Below are positions 1-5,278 of a DNA stretch of 6,530 bases, piece by piece (the stretch's first letter is position 1; every line of letters starts with the position of its first letter). This DNA is from an uncultured Bacteroidales bacterium (GTDB lineage Bacteria; Bacteroidota; Bacteroidia; Bacteroidales; Lentimicrobiaceae). Location of the stretch: contig CALCQV010000027.1 of NCBI GenBank assembly GCA_937894795.1, positions 1 through 6,530 of the forward strand, in the 5' to 3' direction. A program made the position numbers and the translations under genes. Under the pieces are notes generated by a model. It searched no databases, had not been told where the DNA came from, and saw only the letters and a list, made by a program, of their open reading frames with translations.

Positions 1-530
1 TTGATTTTATGAGTGATAGTTTGGTGAGCGGAAGGAAGTTTCGCACGTTTAATGTATTGGATGACTTTAATCGGGAAGTATTAGCTATCGAAATAGCCGT
101 TTCTTTGCCATCTGTGCGCATTATTCGGGTTCTGGATCAGATTATATCATGGCGGGGGAAACCATCCCGTATCCGAATGGATAATGGACCTGAATTTATC
201 TCAAACGTTTTTGAGATATGGTGTAAAAACAATGGAATAGAATTGCTGTATATCCAGCCCGGTAAACCAACCCAAAACTCATTAATAGAGCGCTTGAACG
301 GATCATATAGAAGAGATGTGTTGGATGCTTATTTGTTTTATGAACTGGATGAAGTCAAAACTCTAACTCAGGAATGGATCGAGGAATACAATGAACGCCG
401 ACCACATGAATCCTTAAAAAATAAAACCCCAAGAGAATGGGCTGAATTAAGCACTCAAGCTTCAGAAAAAGGGCATGCCCTTTTTCTGAAGCTTGAAACA
501 ACCAAACAATTTGAAAAAAGTCTAATTTAG
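1..530 (+). CDS. IS3-family transposase (OrfB, DDE integrase core), C-terminal part
   Basis: This gene cuts and joins the ends of its IS. The frame is open at the window edge: bases 3-5 encode the Asp of a D-F-M-S-D motif, the usual position of the first catalytic Asp, so the Met at base 9 is internal and not a start. Counting from that Met, the second catalytic Asp is D58 in MDNGPEF. The catalytic Glu is E94 in LIERLNGSYRRDVLD. Exactly 35 residues separate them, the classic D(35)E spacing of IS3/retroviral integrases. The YNERRPHESLKNKTPREW block (about 127-144) is the typical C-terminal signature. The last 25 or so residues, beyond that block, are encoded largely by a long palindrome and look like an unusual tail. 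The family call is firm; I do not assign an IS3 subgroup. Confidence 0.93.
   Translation, partial: DFMSDSLVSGRKFRTFNVLDDFNREVLAIEIAVSLPSVRIIRVLDQIISWRGKPSRIRMDNGPEFISNVFEIWCKNNGIELLYIQPGKPTQNSLIERLNGSYRRDVLDAYLFYELDEVKTLTQEWIEEYNERRPHESLKNKTPREWAELSTQASEKGHALFLKLETTKQFEKSLI
455..496. repeat. 42-bp perfect palindrome inside the transposase 3' coding end
   Basis: The two 21-base halves are exact reverse complements, centred between 475 and 476 (GGGCA|TGCCC), with outer arms containing AAGCTTCAGAAAAA and its complement. Transcribed RNA could form a very stable hairpin with almost no loop. It lies in frame within the transposase codons for the segment STQASEKGHALFLKLE. It may act as a transcription or translation barrier near the IS end, or it may be a sequence or assembly artefact. 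Confidence 0.9.
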
Positions 531-538
531 TATTGTTT

Positions 539-557
539 GAAAATGGGGATAGCTACA
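539..557 (-). repeat. putative right terminal inverted repeat of the IS3 element
   Basis: On the minus strand this reads TGTAGCTATCCCCATTTTC, starting with TG as IS3 ends do. It begins 27 bases beyond the transposase stop at most 9 bases after it, a normal distance for this family. The matching left repeat is not in the window, so its exact length cannot be verified. Confidence 0.55.
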
Positions 558-657
558 TTATGGTGCGTTATTATCCTTTCTCAATATAGTCTGTAATATT
601 TTTTTCGCTTGACAGATGCTATTTTTTCTTCCTTGAATTCCACGTGTAAGTCAATAT

Positions 658-855
658 TCACTTTAATAAGTTGTCTTTAAAATCATTAAAAATGTCAACC
701 TGCTTTTGCGTTAGCTCCTTCTGATTACTGATAAAGTAAATATCACAAAATTTGCCATGCCCTGAGAATTGTTCTATCTCTTGATAACATTCAGTTTCTC
801 CACTGATTGCATTAATAAAAGTGAAATTATTTTTAATCGTTTCTATCGTCAGCAC
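658..855 (-). CDS. hypothetical small protein, possibly a frameshifted remnant
   Basis: The ORF has 65 codons with a GTG start, preceded in frame by a stop at 874-876. I do not recognise it firmly. The stretch from GKFCDIYFIS to TQKQVDIFNDFKDNLL loosely recalls small DUF2004/DUF6985-type proteins, but this is a weak impression. Two signs suggest it is broken. Just after the last codons, the frame shifted by one base continues open for about 30 lysine/glutamate-rich codons (starting LIKVNIDLHVEF) to a stop at 581-583. At the other end, an ATG at 902 opens a 17-codon frame (MTNYNRQVNKNQ...) that runs into this ORF in a different frame. An intact ancestor of about 105 residues spanning roughly 902-581 is possible. 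It sits between the IS end and a boundary repeat. Confidence 0.4.
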   Translation of the reverse strand: MLTIETIKNNFTFINAISGETECYQEIEQFSGHGKFCDIYFISNQKELTQKQVDIFNDFKDNLLK

Positions 856-912
856 GTTGTCCGGTTTTGGTTTTTATTTACTTGTCGGTTGTAATTTGTC
901 ATAATTCCTGAG

Positions 913-982
913 GTTTTTAAATGCACCATAACGAGTGGGTAATACCAATTACCATATTGCATCCATACATTCAATGCCTGAA
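913..982 (-). repeat. intergenic boundary element, copy B (pairs with 3862-3931)
   Basis: On the minus strand this 70-base stretch aligns without gaps to the leader of the rhomboid gene. By hand count 43 of 70 bases match. The matches are in blocks: TTCAGGCATTGAAT, ATGCA, TTGGTRTTA, CTCGTT and an A/T-rich end, while the bases between them differ completely. Copy B also holds a GGTAAT/ATTACC hairpin with a 4-base loop and an outer ATGCA/TGCAT pair. The block pattern suggests a recombination-type or structured boundary site rather than a coding remnant. Confidence 0.55.
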
Positions 983-991
983 GTATTTTGA

Positions 992-1094
992 TCAATCATT
1001 CAGCGAATTAATCCCTTGATCTTTTAGTTTCTCAAGATGGTCTTTCATTGTCATGATTTGTTCTGCGGGGTGTCCTGGACAAATAGTTTCTTCT
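992..1094 (-). pseudogene. 3' fragment of an arr (rifampin ADP-ribosyltransferase) gene
   Basis: This aligns without gaps to the 3' end of the intact arr at 4738-4840. By hand count 94 of 103 bases match, and both end at the same stop codon context. It encodes the Arr C-terminus (GHPAEQIMTMKDHLEKLKDQ and on to GINSLND), including the conserved GHP-E motif, but nothing upstream of it. The homology stops 20 bases before the csaA stop codon. There is no start codon and no N-terminal part, so it cannot make a working enzyme. Both the leader and this tail of arr flank csaA, implying that csaA replaced the arr body or that they recombined. Confidence 0.88.
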
Positions 1095-1114
1095 GTCAGG
1101 AGCGTTTGTCGAAT

Positions 1115-1459
1115 TTAGCCAATTCTTAATCCATTTTTTACCATTTTGTCGGTAGTCAATAGAGTTACTTCATCCCCGTTTACAACACCTAAAATAAGAC
1201 ACTCGCTTTGTACATTTGCGATTTGTTTTGTAGGAAAATTCACAACTGAAATTACCTGCTTTCCAATAATTTCTTCCGGTAAATATAGTTTTGTAATTTG
1301 TGCAGAAGATTTCTTAATACCTATATCTCCAAAATCAATGGTTATTTTATAAGCAGGTATTCTGGCTTCTTTAAATATTTCCGCATTAACTATTGTTCCT
1401 ACTCTTATTTCAATTTTTGCAAAGTCATTCCAACTTATCAATTCGTTATTTTGTTCCAT
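1115..1459 (-). CDS. csaA: CsaA family tRNA-binding / export chaperone-like protein
   Basis: This 114-residue protein has the small OB-fold tRNA-binding domain, like the C-terminal domain of some Met-tRNA and Phe-tRNA synthetases. Visible family signatures are WNDFAKIEIRVGTIVNAE (10-27), the EARIPAYKITIDFGDIGIKKSSAQIT run (31-56), IIGKQVISVVNFPTKQIA (64-81), SECLILGV (85-92) and a C-terminal NG..I end. Length is full for the family. CsaA proteins form cytosolic dimers. Bacillus CsaA has been linked to protein export and tRNA binding; the cellular role here is not shown by the sequence. The first codons MEQN are identical to those of arr (at 5184) and lie inside the shared leader repeat. The gene may therefore have acquired its start region from an arr-type cassette. 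The downstream arr tail begins about 20 bases after its stop. Confidence 0.93.
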   Translation of the reverse strand: MEQNNELISWNDFAKIEIRVGTIVNAEIFKEARIPAYKITIDFGDIGIKKSSAQITKLYLPEEIIGKQVISVVNFPTKQIANVQSECLILGVVNGDEVTLLTTDKMVKNGLRIG

Positions 1460-1516
1460 TTTTATTTCTTTCGGTTATTCAATTTATTACAGTCACTTGC
1501 TACAATTCATGCTAAC
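1449..1516 (-). repeat. gene-leader repeat R2, copy upstream of csaA
   Basis: This matches the leader of arr (5174-5241) without gaps at 61 of 68 positions by hand count. It covers the first four codons (MEQN) and about 57 bases upstream. The most conserved parts are the AATTGAATAACCGAAAG run just before the start and the ATTGTAGCAAGTGACTGT core. The shared block may carry translation-start or promoter signals, or be a recombination boundary. Confidence 0.85.
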
Positions 1517-1522
1517 TGCTTA

Positions 1523-1993
1523 TTATTTATCACAAACAACAGATGAATTGTATGCATCCACTGTTATCGAATAAATAAGAGAGAAACTGCTTTGCGCAAT
1601 CAAATCTTCACTGTAATTATCGTATTTCTTTACATCAAATATTTTGCCAGGTACTGATTTGGAATACCCAATGCAACGATTATCAGAAAACATGATTGAC
1701 ACAGAGTCGCCAATCATGTTTACATTATCTTCATAGTGAAAGACTTCAAATGCCTCATCAATTGTAGTATTTGAGGTTACTTGCTCTCCATTCAATATTG
1801 AGTAGCTTTTAATTTGACTTTTATTGGAATTAAAAACCAATAATTCCAAATCTTTGCCAGAAGAATTTTTATAGATATAATCAACTGTTTTGATTTTATC
1901 TACTTCTTTTTTACAACTAGTTGTCCCTAGTAAATTACTGAAACTAAGGATGCCAATAAGTAAAAAGGCTTTCCAGATTGTTTTCTGTTGCAT
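1523..1993 (-). CDS. hypothetical lipoprotein
   Basis: I do not recognise the family. From the ATG at 1993 the protein has 156 residues and begins MQQKTIWKAF followed by a hydrophobic run to about residue 23, then GTTSC with Cys27. This is a plausible type II signal peptide with the relaxed lipobox common in Bacteroidota. A lysine/glutamate-rich stretch (KKEVDKIK) follows, as expected for a mature lipoprotein. The mature part is polar, with no transmembrane segment, three further cysteine-containing or aromatic patches and a CysAspLys end. I chose this start because a longer in-frame version, from a GTG at 2044, adds 17 polar residues ahead of the signal peptide and overlaps remnant DNA. The likely location is the periplasmic or outer-membrane face. 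It is followed closely by the csaA leader repeat (the stop is 7 bases from it). Confidence 0.72.
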   Translation of the reverse strand: MQQKTIWKAFLLIGILSFSNLLGTTSCKKEVDKIKTVDYIYKNSSGKDLELLVFNSNKSQIKSYSILNGEQVTSNTTIDEAFEVFHYEDNVNMIGDSVSIMFSDNRCIGYSKSVPGKIFDVKKYDNYSEDLIAQSSFSLIYSITVDAYNSSVVCDK

Positions 1994-2048
1994 TTGTGTA
2001 TGTGTTTTGAATGTCTGTTCTCCAATTTTGCCAATATTTTTCACCTAT

Positions 2049-2215
2049 TTAAGCATCTTCAAGCTGCCTAATGGTATCTATGTCGTTATGCCCATCATAA
2101 ATTACGCGTGGTAAGTTTTCCCTGATTGCCGTGGCCCAGTGATGATAATTACACCAAACAACTCACTCAACCGGTCAACTTCAGCATGTAATTGTCGGTT
2201 TATATTCCCTTTCAT
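2049..2215 (-). pseudogene. remnant of an AAA-family ATP-binding protein (ATPase/DUF4143-like)
   Basis: An ATG at 2215 opens 37 codons (MKGNINRQLHAEVDRLSELF and on) that include VIIITGPRQSGKT, a Walker A nucleotide-binding loop typical of the N-terminus of Bacteroidota ATP-binding/DUF4143 proteins. The frame then stops at 2102-2104, immediately after the Walker A motif. In another frame, bases 2111-2049 encode PRVIYDGHNDIDTIRQLEDA and a stop. This resembles the short C-terminal tail that such ATPases carry, though I am less sure of that half. Family members are usually around 380 residues. The simplest reading is a deletion of nearly the whole gene that joined its two ends out of frame. It fills most of the roughly 300 bp between the rhomboid and lipoprotein genes. 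Confidence 0.68.
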
Positions 2216-2225
2216 ATCGGCCAAT

Positions 2226-2244
2226 TTTAAAGTTCAACTTTAAA
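2226..2244. promoter_or_regulatory. 19-bp inverted repeat, possible operator of the ATPase remnant
   Basis: TTTAAAGTT and AACTTTAAA flank a single central base 11 bases upstream of the remnant's ATG. A second GTTGAACTTT half-type sequence lies about 10 bases further upstream (around 2254-2263) in the same direction. Perfect symmetry close to a start suggests a protein-binding site. No regulator gene is present to connect it to. Confidence 0.4.
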
Positions 2245-2275
2245 TTAGTCCAAAAAGTTCAACAAATTATCTAAG

Positions 2276-2315
2276 ATTCAATGCCTGAATTTATTTCAAT
2301 CAAATGTAGCAATTA
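2276..2315 (-). repeat. direct repeat R1, copy downstream of the rhomboid gene
   Basis: This matches 3918-3957 at 38 of 40 positions, in the same orientation and without gaps. Weaker similarity continues for about 15 more bases towards the rhomboid stop. It contains ATTCA-ATGCC-TGAAT, a small inverted repeat. The first 14 bases recur exactly at 969-982. The two copies bracket the rhomboid gene. Confidence 0.85.
2301..2308 (-). promoter_or_regulatory. candidate -7 box (TACATTTG) within repeat R1
   Basis: On the minus strand this reads TACATTTG, a perfect fit to the Bacteroidota -7 consensus TAnnTTTG. It lies 86 bases upstream of the ATPase-remnant ATG. No well-spaced -33 TTTG is visible, so promoter activity is only suggested. 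Confidence 0.3.
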
Positions 2316-2352
2316 CAAATGGTACTATAAGTGCGTATTTTTCTTTCTTTTA

Positions 2353-3831
2353 TTATTGTTTTCCAGCCAGTTCTATAATTATAGTTTCTATTTTCTGGTT
2401 GCATTCGTTAATCTCGTTTCTGTATTTGTCAGTGTCTTCTTCAATGGCCTTATAGATGAGTTCGTAACTTCTAATTCTAAGCTCGCAATACTCTTTTAGT
2501 CTACTATTTCTTACTCTTACCGCCAATGGTAAATCAAGTTTTTTGAAGCTGTCAATGAGTTTTAGGTTTTCATTCCAATAATAGAGCCCCCTGTTTTTAA
2601 GTTCTGATAGGATTTTTTCATTTGGTGTTCCTTCGGGTAGGTTGTAAACTTCTAAAGCCATTGCTTCCATGGAAACGAATCGCTGTAATTCTTTTTCATA
2701 TTGTCCAATGTCATTTGGTACAGTCTTGAAAACCGTAAAGGAAGATATTAGTAGAGCAATGGTCAATGCACCTATGGTGGAAAATTTGATTGCCTTGTTC
2801 TCAAACTGTTTTAAACTGGGAACAAAAGCATAGCCAATGATAAGTCCGCTTAAAAGTCCGCCAATGTGTGCTGCATTGTCAATACCGCTATTTGGTTTCA
2901 TTCCGTTCAATATGTTGTAAACAACGAAAACTGCTATACTTGTCAGTAGTGCTTTTTTGACAGATTTATCCAGAAGGTTAGTTGTAAGCAGTGCAAGAAA
3001 AACACCATACAACCCGAAAATTGCTCCCGAAGCTCCTGCACTTATATTCAAGTCGTGCCACCATAAACTGGCTATACTTGCTGCAATACCTGAAATTAAA
3101 TATGCCGCTAAAAATCTTGTCCTGCCAAGATATGGTTCAAGTAAAAGCCCGATGTAAAGCAAGGCAAACATGTTTAAAAGCAGATGCAAAATCCCGATAT
3201 GTACAAAACAGGCCGTAAACAATCTCCACCATTGTCCTTCTAATGTCAGTGGCCGGAAATTAGCACCCCAGTTTAACAAATCCTGGTTTTCAGGCATCAA
3301 AACATGGACACCTGAAATCAACATTGCAATAAAAACGAGAAGGTTAATATTAATAAGGATTGGCGTAATAAAATATCCTTCTGTTGGCTTGAAGATTGAA
3401 AAGAAGTCTGTTATTTTTTCTTTGGATGTGGAAGGAGGCTTGCTTAAAATATCATCTTCTTTTGTAGCGTAACCTTGTCGTAATTCAACAAGTTTCGTTT
3501 CTATTTCTTCTTGAGTCATCGTGCTTTTGACTACTTCCAATTTTGCGAGAAGTGCTTCAACATTTTTTTTGTTTTTCCCCCAATCCATTAATTGAGTGCC
3601 GGTGCATTCACTTTTTAGGTTTACAACTCCATTGCCAATTTTAACTGTAACTTCTTCACTCCATGAACTCCATGAAAATTTAGTATAAGCTATGAAACCG
3701 GTCTCACTTACAAAACTTACGTTCCAGTTGAGTTTGTATGCGGCTTCTATTGCTAAAACTAAAAATTGTTCCTTGTCAAGATCATCAAGTTGGAAGTCTT
3801 GAATGTGTTTAGGTGAAAATCCAAATGCCAT
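2353..3831 (-). CDS. rhomboid family intramembrane serine protease with extra N- and C-terminal domains
   Basis: The product has 492 residues. Residues 1-120 form a soluble domain of unknown function (aromatic, KFSWSSWSEEVTVKIG, ending in an MTQEEIETKLVELR helix). A linker and a first membrane helix follow (about 155-178). The rhomboid core spans about 185-345. It contains WWRLFTACFVHIGILHLLLNM with H216 and N220 (the HxxxN motif), GASGAIFG with catalytic Ser268, and AAHIGGLLSG with catalytic His322. The Ser/His dyad is therefore intact and the enzyme should cleave membrane proteins within the inner membrane. A further membrane helix lies at about 347-370. The last 120 residues are predicted helical and charged, probably cytoplasmic. 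The extended N- and C-domains are more than the minimal ~200-residue rhomboid. Substrates are unknown. The gene is bracketed by R1 repeats, so it may be a movable unit. Confidence 0.93.
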   Translation of the reverse strand: MAFGFSPKHIQDFQLDDLDKEQFLVLAIEAAYKLNWNVSFVSETGFIAYTKFSWSSWSEEVTVKIGNGVVNLKSECTGTQLMDWGKNKKNVEALLAKLEVVKSTMTQEEIETKLVELRQGYATKEDDILSKPPSTSKEKITDFFSIFKPTEGYFITPILININLLVFIAMLISGVHVLMPENQDLLNWGANFRPLTLEGQWWRLFTACFVHIGILHLLLNMFALLYIGLLLEPYLGRTRFLAAYLISGIAASIASLWWHDLNISAGASGAIFGLYGVFLALLTTNLLDKSVKKALLTSIAVFVVYNILNGMKPNSGIDNAAHIGGLLSGLIIGYAFVPSLKQFENKAIKFSTIGALTIALLISSFTVFKTVPNDIGQYEKELQRFVSMEAMALEVYNLPEGTPNEKILSELKNRGLYYWNENLKLIDSFKKLDLPLAVRVRNSRLKEYCELRIRSYELIYKAIEEDTDKYRNEINECNQKIETIIIELAGKQ

Positions 3832-3861
3832 ATTTATGGTTGTTATTAATGGGTTATCGTC

Positions 3862-3931
3862 TTTTTAAAATTGGTGCCAACGAGAAAATAACACCAACCC
3901 TAGCTCTGCATTCCTGAATTCAATGCCTGAA
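3862..3931 (-). repeat. intergenic boundary element, copy A, in the rhomboid leader
   Basis: This is the partner of 913-982 with the same spacing of conserved blocks over 70 bases. In this copy TTGGTG and CACCAA can pair around a 15-base interior containing TTATTTTCTCG. It overlaps the R1 repeat by 14 bases and ends about 30 bases before the rhomboid ATG. Confidence 0.55.
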
Positions 3932-3957
3932 TATAATTCAATCAAATGTAGCAATTA
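3918..3957 (-). repeat. direct repeat R1, copy upstream of the rhomboid gene
   Basis: This is the second copy of R1 (38 of 40 bases identical to 2276-2315), with looser similarity extending to a shared CGCAC near 3970. The two copies lie 1,642 bp apart and in the same orientation, so homologous recombination between them would remove the rhomboid gene and leave one copy. Confidence 0.85.
3943..3950 (-). promoter_or_regulatory. candidate -7 box (TACATTTG) upstream of the rhomboid gene
   Basis: Minus-strand TACATTTG fits TAnnTTTG and sits 112 bases upstream of the rhomboid ATG, inside R1. The nearest upstream TTTG is 27 bases away, longer than the usual gap of about 17-23 bases, so this remains tentative. 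Confidence 0.3.
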
Positions 3958-4070
3958 TATGAAGTATATGGTGCGAACAAAATTTTTTTTTATCTGCAAA
4001 GGCAACGGGTGATAATATTTACTTTGTAAGTGTGATCTGGATACGGTGTAAAGGATCAATAGTATCGTAA

Positions 4071-4664
4071 TTATTTCTTTATCTTACCGACGATATAAGA
4101 TGCGAAATTTAAAAAGAGAATAGCAATATTGAACAGACTTATCACGATTCCAATTGTCAAATAGTCACTGCTGAAATTCTCTATTTGTCTCAAACAAATC
4201 GTTATTCCAATGATGATGTAAATTAGACTTAGTATTGGTAGGTGTATATATTTATACAATAGTGTGGGATTCGCATAAACTAGATATTTTAGCCAAAATT
4301 CCTTTGTGGTTTGAATTATCCCTGTATGATTCCGATATTCCAAATCTGCGAGAAGCTTGTCGGCTTTTTCATCTCCGGCAGCAATTCCATCATTGACAAT
4401 CCTCATGTATTTCTGTATGGCTGCGTTGCTAAGATCCAGTGTGTTGTTTAGCAGTTCCTGATGAATAATATCGTAGTATACTCTGATTGTTTCATCCTTC
4501 AATATTTCAATTGCCCTGTTGACTATATAAAATTCTCCTCTGTACTTTTCATCCTCCTGAAGTAGTTTATAGCACCTGTTCACGTGCTTCAAATATTGCT
4601 TGGCAATTTTCGTTTGCCCGGCATCCTTTCTCAGCTCTAGTGCTTTATAGTAGTCTTCGATCAT
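4071..4664 (-). CDS. J-domain-like protein lacking HPD, with two C-terminal membrane helices
   Basis: The product has 197 residues. The N-terminus, IEDYYKALELRKDAGQTKIAKQYL and then VNRAIEILKDETIRVYYD (2-65), matches the layout of a DnaJ J-domain: a YYKxL start, a long helix, then a NRAxEIL.D...R..YD ending. The HPD tripeptide needed to stimulate Hsp70 ATPase is absent; the corresponding loop reads HVNRCYK...EDEKYRG. It is therefore a J-like protein, not a standard DnaJ co-chaperone. Residues 70-135 form a charged, probably helical middle. Two hydrophobic segments, about 138-158 and 168-192, should anchor it in the inner membrane, with the J-like part likely in the cytoplasm. A KIKK tail ends the protein. 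It lies 73 bases downstream of arr in the same direction. Its role is unknown. Confidence 0.75.
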   Translation of the reverse strand: MIEDYYKALELRKDAGQTKIAKQYLKHVNRCYKLLQEDEKYRGEFYIVNRAIEILKDETIRVYYDIIHQELLNNTLDLSNAAIQKYMRIVNDGIAAGDEKADKLLADLEYRNHTGIIQTTKEFWLKYLVYANPTLLYKYIHLPILSLIYIIIGITICLRQIENFSSDYLTIGIVISLFNIAILFLNFASYIVGKIKK

Positions 4665-4737
4665 TTTGAATATGTATTTCTGCTAAGGCAGTCTTTTAGT
4701 CTTGAACATAACAAGAAGTTAGCACAGGCATTTAATT

Positions 4738-5190
4738 TCAATCATTTAGCGAATTAATCCCTTGATCTTTTAGTTTCTCAAGATGTGCCTTCATTGTCAT
4801 GATTTGTTCTGTCGGGTGTCCTTGCCAAATAGTTACTTCTCCAACAACTTTAAACGGTTGAGTTGAACGGTAAGATTTCGTTGGATTTCCTGGAAATCTT
4901 TTGTCGGTCAAGTCTGGGTCATCTTCGATTTCTCCTATTGGCTCTACTAAATATATTCTCTCCCGGCCCTCACCAAATGCTAGCTCAGCACCCCAGATAG
5001 CGGCGTCTAACGTAGCAGTCAAGAAGATGTATTTTGCATTTTTCTTTTGTCCATAGTTGGAATTATATCCAACTTCAATGAGGTCTCCTACTTTTAAGTT
5101 GGCCCTTGTTCCGTGAAAATATGTTTGAGCAAAAGGTGTTGCACCTGGTGCGCTTGGTTTCTGTGCGTTTTTGTTTTGTTCCATTGTCAT
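4738..5190 (-). CDS. arr: NAD(+)--rifampin ADP-ribosyltransferase (Arr)
   Basis: Arr transfers ADP-ribose from NAD+ to a hydroxyl of rifamycin antibiotics and inactivates them in the cytosol. The 150 residues carry the whole family pattern: YFHGTRANLKVGDLIEVGY (24-42; H26 matches the catalytic His), LTATLDAAIWGAELAFGEG (57-75), RIYLVEPIGEIEDDPDLTDK (78-97, acidic IEDD), RFPGNPTKSYR (98-108) and VGEVTIWQGHP (116-126). Length is normal, with a short polar extension at the start. Two ATGs are in frame (5190 and 5184). The shared leader with csaA preserves only the second (MEQN), which may be the true start. At the position I align with the catalytic Tyr49 of mycobacterial Arr, this protein has Phe56, with Tyr54 two residues before; that alignment is from memory. 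Resistance is likely but activity is not proven. An incomplete second copy lies at 992-1094. Confidence 0.94.
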   Translation of the reverse strand: MTMEQNKNAQKPSAPGATPFAQTYFHGTRANLKVGDLIEVGYNSNYGQKKNAKYIFLTATLDAAIWGAELAFGEGRERIYLVEPIGEIEDDPDLTDKRFPGNPTKSYRSTQPFKVVGEVTIWQGHPTEQIMTMKAHLEKLKDQGINSLND

Positions 5191-5241
5191 TTCTTTCGGT
5201 TATTCAATTCATAACAGTCACTTGCTACAATGCAGGTTAAC
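5174..5241 (-). repeat. gene-leader repeat R2, copy upstream of arr
   Basis: This is the partner of 1449-1516 (61 of 68 bases identical, ungapped). It includes the codons for MEQN and the upstream AATTGAATAACCGAAAG run. Its far end reads GTTAACCTGCATTGTAGCAAG on the minus strand, followed by GTGACTGTTATG. Confidence 0.85.
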
Positions 5242-5278
5242 GGTTCTGTCGCTCAGTCATCTTTTGTCTCAGGGTTTA

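Larger units (their letters stand above)
1..557 (+). mobile_element. IS3-family insertion sequence, right part (left end outside window)
   Basis: This is the 3' portion of an IS3-family element: the C-terminal half of the DDE transposase followed by a short non-coding end. Read on the minus strand from base 557, the sequence begins TGTAGCTATCCCC, which fits IS3-family ends (5'-TG...CA-3', with a C-rich block a few bases in). I therefore place the right terminus at 557. The left end, the orfA/orfB frameshift region and the target-site duplication partner lie outside the window, so the terminus is inferred from one end only. The element points towards the minus-strand genes and ends about 100 bp from the last of them. 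Confidence 0.8.

Noticed and set aside
1146..1546. Plus-strand ORFs opposite csaA
   Set aside because: They are antisense to a clear CsaA gene and show low-complexity, shadow-type composition.
1994..2044. Longer lipoprotein start at GTG 2044
   Set aside because: It would place 17 polar residues before a clear signal peptide and start within 5 bases of the ATPase-remnant stop. The ATG at 1993 gives a normal lipoprotein signal sequence.
2957..3472. Several plus-strand ORFs of 66-100 codons opposite the rhomboid gene
   Set aside because: They lie antisense to a well-supported gene, have no family-like sequence and overlap one another.
913..5241. Classical integron cassette array
   Set aside because: No integrase gene is present, and the border motifs do not fit the attC R boxes (RYYYAAC/GTTRRRY) well. 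Only a looser cassette-like description is supported.
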